A program made the translations under genes and the position numbers. Shown here in pieces: positions 58,621 to 64,000 of a stretch of DNA of 64,000 nt (positions within the stretch are counted from its first letter, which is position 1; each line of letters begins with the position of its first letter). The notes under the pieces are model-generated. The model saw only the letters and a program-made list of their open reading frames with translations, searched no databases and was not told the origin of the DNA. This stretch comes from Staphylococcus sp. ACRSN (GTDB lineage Bacteria > Bacillota > Bacilli > Staphylococcales > Staphylococcaceae), in the NCBI RefSeq assembly GCF_022346615.1, contig NZ_JAKRNS010000004.1:1-64000 (forward strand), given 5' to 3'.

Positions 58621-60285
58621 TTATTCAACAGAGAATAAATATGGATAAACTGGTTGGTCACCTTGATGTGTATCCAATTCAATATCCTCAAACGTACTTT
58701 CAATCCACGAAACTATGGCGTCTGTTTCAGATTCATTTGCTTCTGATCCAATAATCATTGTTACGATTTCACTTTCATCATTTATCATAGCGCTCAATAA
58801 ACTTTGTACCGCATCGATTAACACTGAATTACTCGTGACAATTTTATCTTCAATTAAGCCCATAAACTCATCTTTCTTTATTTCAATACCGTCAATTTTA
58901 GTATCACGTACGGCATAAGTAATAGCTCCAGATGATACTACTCCAATCGTTTCATTCATTCTATCTTGATTATCTTTCAATGAATCTGATTCATCAAAAT
59001 TAAACAATGCTGCTATTCCTTGTGGAATTGATTTACTTGGCACAACAATTGCTTCTGCATCTACAATATTTGTTGCTTGTTCACTGGCCATCATAATGTT
59101 CTTGTTATTTGGCAATATAATTGCGCGCTTACATTTTGACTCTTCAATCACTTTAACGATATCTTCAGTTGATGGATTCATAGTTTGACCGCCACTAATA
59201 ACATGTGTTGCGCCCATTGATTTAAATAACTCAGAAATACCGTCACCCATTGATATTGTAATAACCGCTGTTTCAACTTCTGTTGGTAATGTTGGTTGAG
59301 TATTACTTGTTTCATTGTTATTTTGTTCTTTTTTCACAACTTCTCTATGTTGTTCTCGCATATTTTCGACTTTAAGCTTTATTAGTTCTCCATATTGTTG
59401 ACCGTAATTAAATACATTGCCAGGTTTTTCTGTATGTACATGCACTTTTACGATTTCATCATCATTAATAACTAATAAAGAATCTCCAAATTCGCTCATA
59501 TCATTTCTAAAAGTTTGTTCATCGAATTCTTTTTTTTCTTTACCAAATCGAACCATCATCTCTGTACAATAGCCGAATTCAATGTCTTCAGTATTGATTA
59601 CGCCATGAAAATCATGCGCTTCATTCACAAGTGTATCCTTATCCAATTTAGGAACTTGTGAATCAATTGTTTCACCCTTTAATGCGCTTAAAAAGCCTTG
59701 ATATACTAAAACTAGACCTTTACCACCACTATCGACTACACCAACTTCTTTAAGAACGGGTAATAAATTCGGTGTGTTTTCAAGTGATTTCTCAGCTTCT
59801 TCAACGATATATGTTAATAATTCAATACAATCCGTTGTTTCTTTCACTTTTTCTTGTGCCGCTGTTCCAGCGTCTCTTGCAACCGTTAAAATTGTCCCTT
59901 CAACGGGTTTCAAAATCGCTTTATATGCAGTATCAACTCCAGCTTGAAAACTTTCCGCTAATTGCTGTGCATTTATACGCTCTACTTCTTCTAGCTGTTG
60001 ACTAAATCCCCTAAAAATTTGAGATAAAATTACACCTGAATTACCTCTAGCTCCCATTAATAATCCTTTAGAAAAAGTTTTACCTAATTCTCCAATATGT
60101 TGAGATAAATTATTCTCAATCGCTTCTCTACCTGATGTCATTGTTAAATTCATATTTGTTCCCGTATCGCCATCTGGCACGGGATAAACATTTAATGAAT
60201 CAACTAAATCCGCATGATTTGATAAATTTTGCGCTCCTTGAATAATCATTTCAGCAAATAATTTACCATTAATTTCGCTAACCAT
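58621..60285 (-). CDS. fakA: Fatty acid kinase ATP-binding subunit FakA (YloV)
   Basis: FakA with a FakB lipid-binding partner phosphorylates exogenous fatty acids to acyl-phosphates, which feed PlsX/PlsY, and influences virulence gene expression in S. aureus. The 554-residue protein has an N-terminal DAK2/DhaL domain with [17 protein letters not shown] near residues 28-45 (Mg-ATP aspartates) and [14 protein letters not shown] near 75. A middle linker rich in Asn, Glu and Thr (about 310-335) and a C-terminal EDD-like domain ending [11 protein letters not shown] follow. It lies 14 nt after the Asp23/Gls24-family gene. Identity is well supported by length and domains. Confidence 0.94.
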   Translation of the reverse strand: MVSEINGKLFAEMIIQGAQNLSNHADLVDSLNVYPVPDGDTGTNMNLTMTSGREAIENNLSQHIGELGKTFSKGLLMGARGNSGVILSQIFRGFSQQLEEVERINAQQLAESFQAGVDTAYKAILKPVEGTILTVARDAGTAAQEKVKETTDCIELLTYIVEEAEKSLENTPNLLPVLKEVGVVDSGGKGLVLVYQGFLSALKGETIDSQVPKLDKDTLVNEAHDFHGVINTEDIEFGYCTEMMVRFGKEKKEFDEQTFRNDMSEFGDSLLVINDDEIVKVHVHTEKPGNVFNYGQQYGELIKLKVENMREQHREVVKKEQNNNETSNTQPTLPTEVETAVITISMGDGISELFKSMGATHVISGGQTMNPSTEDIVKVIEESKCKRAIILPNNKNIMMASEQATNIVDAEAIVVPSKSIPQGIAALFNFDESDSLKDNQDRMNETIGVVSSGAITYAVRDTKIDGIEIKKDEFMGLIEDKIVTSNSVLIDAVQSLLSAMINDESEIVTMIIGSEANESETDAIVSWIESTFEDIELDTHQGDQPVYPYLFSVE

Positions 60286-60299
60286 TGTACGTTATCCTC

Positions 60300-60671
60300 C
60301 TAGTTTTTCACGCCGTTATTCACTCGTACACCTTGTACAAATATATTTATAGATTTTACTTTTACTTTTAATGTTTGTTCCACAGTATATTTTATTGTTG
60401 ATTGTAAATTACTTGCAACCTCGGAAACTTTGGTACCGAAACTCACAATGATATACATATCGATATTAACTAAACCATTTTCTTCCTTCACGATAATTCC
60501 TTTTGCGTAATTATCGTAGCCTAAAATTTCTGCAATGCCATCTCTAACTTGTTGTCTAGAAGCCATGCCTACAATCCCATAACATTCTACTGCTTTACTG
60601 CCTACTACTGAAGCTATTACCTCATTTGAAATGTCAATACTACCATAATCATTCGTAATCTCTAATGTCAT
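60300..60671 (-). CDS. Asp23/Gls24-family envelope stress protein (YloU)
   Basis: A 123-residue member of the Asp23/Gls24 (DUF322) family, the YloU type encoded next to fakA (yloV) in Firmicutes. Visible features are the compact alpha-beta domain with VECYGIVGMASRQQVRDGIAEILG and KEENGLVNIDMYIIVSFGTKVSEVASNLQSTIKYTVEQTL and the final KSINIFVQGVRV strand. Related Asp23 is membrane-associated and linked to cell-wall homeostasis; the role of this paralogue is not defined. It starts the unit with fakA; a TATAAT lies 86-91 nt upstream at 60762-60757 on the minus strand. Confidence 0.9.
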   Translation of the reverse strand: MTLEITNDYGSIDISNEVIASVVGSKAVECYGIVGMASRQQVRDGIAEILGYDNYAKGIIVKEENGLVNIDMYIIVSFGTKVSEVASNLQSTIKYTVEQTLKVKVKSINIFVQGVRVNNGVKN

Positions 60672-60824
60672 TTTTATAGGCCTCCTAGTATTTCGTTATT
60701 AAATTATAAATAAAGCGCTTCTTTTGAGAATTTCTTATATTTATCCACATTGTACAATTATAGCATAAATTGATTTTAACAAAAGCATAACCATTATAAA
60801 ACAATAATTTTTTCCAATAAAAGA

Positions 60825-60853
60825 TTGCTATATAAATTTATCTATGGTACATT
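60825..60853 (+). promoter_or_regulatory. SigA-type promoter of rpmB
   Basis: TTGCTA (60825-60830), 17-nt spacer, TACATT (60848-60853), about 50 nt upstream of rpmB. An AAGGAGGT RBS at 60893-60900 precedes the start. Confidence 0.6.
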
Positions 60854-60906
60854 ATTTGAGTATGTAGTAGATACGTGTATTTATATTTATTAAAGGAGGT
60901 ACTTTC

Positions 60907-61095
60907 ATGGGCAAACAATGTTTCGTAACAGGTCGTAAAGCTTCAACTGGAAACAATCGTTCACACGCTTTAAATTCTTCTAAAAGAAGATGGAATGCTA
61001 ACCTTCAAAAAGTTAGAATTCTTGTAGACGGAAAACCTAAAAAAGTTTGGGTTTCTGCACGTGCTTTAAAATCTGGTAAAGTAACTAGAGTTTAA
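60907..61095 (+). CDS. rpmB: 50S ribosomal protein L28
   Basis: L28 is a small basic 50S protein. The 62-residue sequence begins [23 protein letters not shown] with a single N-terminal Cys, so the full zinc-binding C+ motif is absent. It ends with [11 protein letters not shown]. It is a single-gene plus-strand unit with its own promoter and terminator, set between the divergent Asp23-fakA unit and the converging thiN. Normal length. Confidence 0.96.
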   Translation: MGKQCFVTGRKASTGNNRSHALNSSKRRWNANLQKVRILVDGKPKKVWVSARALKSGKVTRV

Positions 61096-61110
61096 TAAAT
61101 ATAATGCACG

Positions 61111-61148
61111 AAAAGACCAATCCTTATGTGGAGGATTGGTCTTTTTTT
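61111..61148. terminator. Bidirectional terminator between rpmB and thiN
   Basis: A perfect 13-bp stem (61111-61123 with 61133-61145) with a 9-nt loop and a run of seven T on the plus strand. It serves rpmB and faces the thiN stop at 61157. Confidence 0.9.
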
Positions 61149-61156
61149 ATTTTTAT

Positions 61157-61804
61157 TTAAATTGTACGTTTATCATTACTTCGTATCATTAATACATTGC
61201 CTTCGAATATATGGATAATGCCTTGTTCTAATACTAATTCATTAGAAATAGTTAAGGTAGTACCTTTTATTAAAACTTCATGTTCTAGCTCATATTTAAA
61301 ATCCACAAGCGTTATTTCCGTGGGATATGTTACCGGTACAAATGATATATATTGCAAATCATTCCGTCGCCCAATATGATGTGTACCTTTTTCTAGATAT
61401 TGAATTTCATTACACTCATCTATTAATTTTATCGAAACACCTTGTTTTAAATAATATGGTTTTTCTAATATTTGAATAGCACCCAAAAAGTGATCTAGTC
61501 TTCCACCAGTAGCACCATATATCTCTATATCTTTATAGCTATATGCAACAGCCTGTTCAATACCCAATGCTAAATCGGTGTCGTTTTTTTCGGGATTTAG
61601 CGGATTAATTGGTATCCGTTTTTCTATCAAAGCAAATTCTTCTTCATTAATAGAATCAAAATCCCCCACTGCAAATTCAGGCGTGATATTATGTTCAATT
61701 AGCACTAGCGTCCCACGATCTATACCTATCCACAATTCGTCTGCTTTACGCTTCAAAAGATCAATAGGTAAATTTCTATCTCCGCATAGTAAGTTGACTT
61801 TCAT
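61157..61804 (-). CDS. thiN: Thiamine pyrophosphokinase
   Basis: ThiN transfers pyrophosphate from ATP to thiamine, forming TPP, the ligand of the riboswitch at 38764-38846. The 215-residue protein has the family motifs IGIDRGTLVLIEH, AVGDFDSINEEE with the Mg-binding Asp residues near 62-64, NDTDLALGIEQA near 92-105 and GATGGRLDH near 117. The start giving MKVNLLCG has AAGGTTG at 6 nt. It is 5 nt from rpe, in the rsgA-rpe-thiN unit conserved in Firmicutes, and shows no riboswitch of its own. Confidence 0.94.
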   Translation of the reverse strand: MKVNLLCGDRNLPIDLLKRKADELWIGIDRGTLVLIEHNITPEFAVGDFDSINEEEFALIEKRIPINPLNPEKNDTDLALGIEQAVAYSYKDIEIYGATGGRLDHFLGAIQILEKPYYLKQGVSIKLIDECNEIQYLEKGTHHIGRRNDLQYISFVPVTYPTEITLVDFKYELEHEVLIKGTTLTISNELVLEQGIIHIFEGNVLMIRSNDKRTI

Positions 61805-61809
61805 ATTAA

Positions 61810-62454
61810 TCAACCTTTCAACTGTTTTGTTACTTGTTTATAATCATCCTGTTTAAAGAAATATGAACCTGCAACCAACATCGTTGCACCATGTGCAATC
61901 ACACTTTCCACCGTTTCATTATTTATGCCACCATCGACTTCAATTTCAAAATCCAAATTCATTTGTTGCTTGATTGATGATAATTGATCTAATTTTTCAA
62001 TACTATCTTCAATAAAACTTTGACCACCAAAACCTGGATTAACAGTCATAACTAACACATAATCTACCATTTTAATTACTGGCTTGATGGCATCTATTGG
62101 TGTACCTGGATTTACAACAACACCAGCTTTGATATGTTGCGCTTTAATTTGTTCAATTACTCTATGGATATGTGGTGTAGCTTCTACATGTACTGATATC
62201 ATATCTGCACCATGCATTGCAAAGTATTCAACATATTTCTCAGGTTCTTCAATCATTAAATGGACATCAATAGGTAAATTTGTTCCTTTTCTTACAGCAT
62301 CTAAGATTGGTAAACCAATGGATATATTAGGAACAAATTGACCATCCATAACATCAAAGTGAACTCCGTCAACACCTGCGTCTTCCAAAGCATTTAATTC
62401 TTGTTGTAAATTTAAAAAATCTGTTGATAATAATGATGGATATAGTTTTACCAC
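61810..62454 (-). CDS. rpe: Ribulose-phosphate 3-epimerase
   Basis: Rpe interconverts ribulose-5-phosphate and xylulose-5-phosphate in the pentose phosphate pathway. The 214-residue TIM-barrel protein has HFDVMDGQFVPNISIG near residue 34 (metal-binding His and Asp), DVHLMIEEPEKY, VMTVNPGFGGQSFI near 140 and EVDGGINNETV near 175. Its start codon directly follows the rsgA stop. thiN starts 5 nt after it. Identity is clear. Confidence 0.96.
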   Translation of the reverse strand: MVKLYPSLLSTDFLNLQQELNALEDAGVDGVHFDVMDGQFVPNISIGLPILDAVRKGTNLPIDVHLMIEEPEKYVEYFAMHGADMISVHVEATPHIHRVIEQIKAQHIKAGVVVNPGTPIDAIKPVIKMVDYVLVMTVNPGFGGQSFIEDSIEKLDQLSSIKQQMNLDFEIEVDGGINNETVESVIAHGATMLVAGSYFFKQDDYKQVTKQLKG

Positions 62455-63330
62455 TTAATATCTTTCCTTTCTATTCGCTATCTCGTTATAAAGTTGGACA
62501 TAATGATCATATCGAAATTGAGCTATATGTCCTTCCTCTATCGCCTTTTTCACTTGGCATTTTGGTTCCTTTAAATGGTTACAATTTCTAAATTTACACT
62601 GTTCACCTATTTCATTAATTTCTAGAAAATAGTGTTTTACTTCGTCTTTTTGAATATGATCAAAATCTAAAGCACTGAAGCCAGGTGTATCTGCAATGAA
62701 ACCATTTGCTCTTTCAAATAATTCGACATGTCTTGTAGTATGTCTTCCACGATTAAGTGACTTAGAAATATGTTGCGTTTCTAAATCTAAATTTGGAAAA
62801 TAACTATTTAGCAATGTTGATTTACCAACTCCTGATTGTCCACTCAATACTGCTAAACCAGGCCCCCATGCTCGAAACACATCTTGAATATCATCATCTA
62901 CACCAATAAATTGTGTATTATAACCCATATCTTCATATATCGATAAATGATGCTTAATATTTTGAGAGATTGAATCTGTAGTTAAATCTTTTTTAGTCAC
63001 TAAAATCCTCGGTCTTAAATGATATGAATGTGCAATTACTAAAAATCTATCTAAGAGTTGTGTTGAGAAATCTGGTTCAACCGCACTCATAACGATAATA
63101 AGATGATCAATATTACTTACTGGAGGTCGTTTTAATTCATTTTTTCTTTCGTGGACATGATGAATATAACCCTCAGTTATATTTTCCACTTCAAAATCGA
63201 CAACATCACCTACTATAGGTGAAAATTTATTCTTTCTAAATAAGCCACGTGGTTTGGTATCGTAATATGAACCATCTACATCCACACGGTAAACACCACT
63301 GATTGATTTTATGATGCGACCTGTTTTCAC
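62455..63330 (-). CDS. rsgA: Small ribosomal subunit biogenesis GTPase RsgA
   Basis: RsgA (YloQ) checks late 30S maturation. The 291-residue protein has an N-terminal OB fold with GDVVDFEVE, a circularly permuted GTPase with G4 TKKDL near residue 112, G1 [12 protein letters not shown] near 165 and G3 DTPGF near 207, and a C-terminal zinc knuckle with [14 protein letters not shown] (three Cys and one His). It begins the rsgA-rpe-thiN unit. A TATAAT lies 37-42 nt upstream at 63372-63367 on the minus strand. It is next to the Stk1 kinase gene, as in most Firmicutes. Confidence 0.96.
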   Translation of the reverse strand: MKTGRIIKSISGVYRVDVDGSYYDTKPRGLFRKNKFSPIVGDVVDFEVENITEGYIHHVHERKNELKRPPVSNIDHLIIVMSAVEPDFSTQLLDRFLVIAHSYHLRPRILVTKKDLTTDSISQNIKHHLSIYEDMGYNTQFIGVDDDIQDVFRAWGPGLAVLSGQSGVGKSTLLNSYFPNLDLETQHISKSLNRGRHTTRHVELFERANGFIADTPGFSALDFDHIQKDEVKHYFLEINEIGEQCKFRNCNHLKEPKCQVKKAIEEGHIAQFRYDHYVQLYNEIANRKERY

Positions 63331-63520
63331 TTAGGCACCCCTCTTTTAAATACTATTACTTTATATATTATATCAAAGCACTTTCATTTTAAATATGAAT
63401 TAAGCATATTTATAGAAAATTTATAATTTGATTCAATACACATACTAAAATCTAAGTGTTACAAGATTTATATACATTCCGAAATATAAACAAACCACAC
63501 TATAGCTTATACTTAACAAA

Positions 63521-63570
63521 AAAACACCTAGAAATGTTCAATATTATCATCAAACCTATCTAGGTGTTTT
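63521..63570 (-). terminator. Intrinsic terminator after stk1
   Basis: A perfect 12-bp stem (63521-63532 with 63559-63570) enclosing 26 nt, followed on the minus strand by TTTTGTT. It lies 24 nt past the kinase stop codon and separates it from rsgA-rpe-thiN. Confidence 0.8.
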
Positions 63571-63593
63571 AAAAATTAATATTTACTTTTTAC

Positions 63594-64000
63594 TTAAAAA
63601 TCATATGGAATATCTTTATCTGCTACTATTTTATTATCGACACGAATTGTAAAACCTGCAGTTTTGTCTTTTTCAATAGTCATCGGTATCTTAACTGTTT
63701 TGTTATCTTTTATTTTAAAAGTTTGGGCTGCAGATGTCCCCGGATTATCCTTATCTCTTATATAAATTTTAACTTCCTGTTCCTTATCATCTTTACCTGT
63801 ATATGGTATTTGATACGTTTCAGTGTAGTCTTTAGTGGCTTCATCATCTTTGTCTTCTGTCTTGTCTTTATCGTCTGACTTGTCTTTGTCATCTGACTTA
63901 TCTTTATCATCTGTTTTTGGCGCCCCTGATGAAACTGTAAATGCAATTGTAGAACCTTCGTTTACTTCTTCATCTTTAGGCGATTGACTTATGACATTAC
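63594..64000 (-). CDS. stk1: Serine/threonine protein kinase Stk1 (PrkC/PknB), C-terminal part
   Basis: Only the last about 134 residues of this minus-strand gene lie in the window; the frame is open at the right edge. The first visible residues (VISQSPKDEEVNEGSTIAFTV) are the end of an extracellular PASTA domain, the muropeptide-sensing repeat of Stk1/PrkC kinases. Then comes a linker of Asp-Asp-Lys-Asp-Lys-Ser type repeats, and a final beta-rich domain with YTETYQIPYTGKD and DIPYDF at the end, as in staphylococcal Stk1. The gene order stk1-rsgA-rpe-thiN supports the call. The kinase domain is outside the window. Confidence 0.9.
   Translation of the reverse strand, partial: NVISQSPKDEEVNEGSTIAFTVSSGAPKTDDKDKSDDKDKSDDKDKTEDKDDEATKDYTETYQIPYTGKDDKEQEVKIYIRDKDNPGTSAAQTFKIKDNKTVKIPMTIEKDKTAGFTIRVDNKIVADKDIPYDF
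63843..63914 (-). repeat. Four 18-bp tandem repeats inside stk1
   Basis: Units at 63843-63860 (degenerate), 63861-63878, 63879-63896 and 63897-63914 encode DDKDKS-like hexapeptides between the last PASTA domain and the C-terminal domain. The unit is a multiple of 3, so copy-number change would alter linker length without frameshift. Confidence 0.8.

Noticed and set aside
63843-63914. CRISPR or mobile repeat
   Set aside because: The repeats are short, direct, contiguous and in frame within a coding sequence.
63758-63946. 62-residue Lys/Gln/Thr-rich open frame on the minus strand
   Set aside because: It is the stk1 repeat region read in the wrong frame; the true frame gives a PASTA end and a linker.
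1-64000. S. aureus as the source organism
   Set aside because: Core proteins are similar but not identical, lytN-fmhC is missing, and two accessory inserts are present.

Overview
This window is low-GC chromosomal DNA from a Staphylococcus. Proteins such as PolC, CodY, ProS, RseP, HslUV, Smc and Stk1 are very similar to the S. aureus versions as I remember them, but not identical. The lytN-fmhC pair that S. aureus carries between sucD and dprA is absent, and two segments are present that I do not know from the S. aureus locus. A coagulase-negative species is most likely; I cannot name it from sequence alone. The window is a run of core genes, almost all on the minus strand, from infB at the left to the 3' end of the stk1 (prkC) kinase gene at the right edge. 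I see no tRNA, rRNA, CRISPR array, prophage or intact transposon.

Layout from left to right. (1) 206-4562: rimP-nusA-rnpM-rplGA-infB, with a promoter and a leader hairpin before rimP. (2) 4771-16810: polC, proS, rseP, cdsA, uppS, frr, pyrH and tsf, covering replication, tRNA charging, envelope lipid synthesis and translation. (3) 16903-21717: rpsB, then xerC-hslV-hslU-codY. (4) 21835-30558: trmFO, topA, dprA, sucCD, rnhB and rbgA; sucCD has a promoter with a cre-like element in its spacer. (5) 30906-36143: two plus-strand YfhO-family membrane proteins in tandem, behind a SigB-like promoter. (6) 36193-38541: rpsP-rimM-trmD and rplS with an L19-type leader. (7) 38712-41118: a self-contained accessory cassette with promoter, TPP riboswitch, intrinsic terminator, SDR oxidoreductase, flavin monooxygenase and a 19-bp terminator. 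(8) 41181-48526: rnc-smc-ftsY-ylxM-ffh, the SRP and chromosome-structure operon. (9) 48749-52389: fapR-plsX-fabD-fabG-acpP, with a near-consensus FapR operator. (10) 52716-54585: a secreted M4 (thermolysin-type) metalloprotease, an intergenic stem-loop repeat and a decayed IS1182/IS1272-type transposase fragment, together an accessory insert between fapR and recG. (11) 54713-64000: sdaAB-sdaAA-recG, the Asp23/Gls24-family gene with fakA, rpmB, rsgA-rpe-thiN, and partial stk1.

Most genes form tightly packed operons with overlaps of 1 to 14 nt. The most interesting object is the TPP-riboswitch cassette. Its aptamer, a matching antiterminator segment and the terminator can all be read directly, yet the two enzymes it controls are not known thiamine biosynthesis or transport proteins. 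A thiamine pyrophosphokinase gene (thiN), which makes the riboswitch ligand, lies 20 kb away in the same window.
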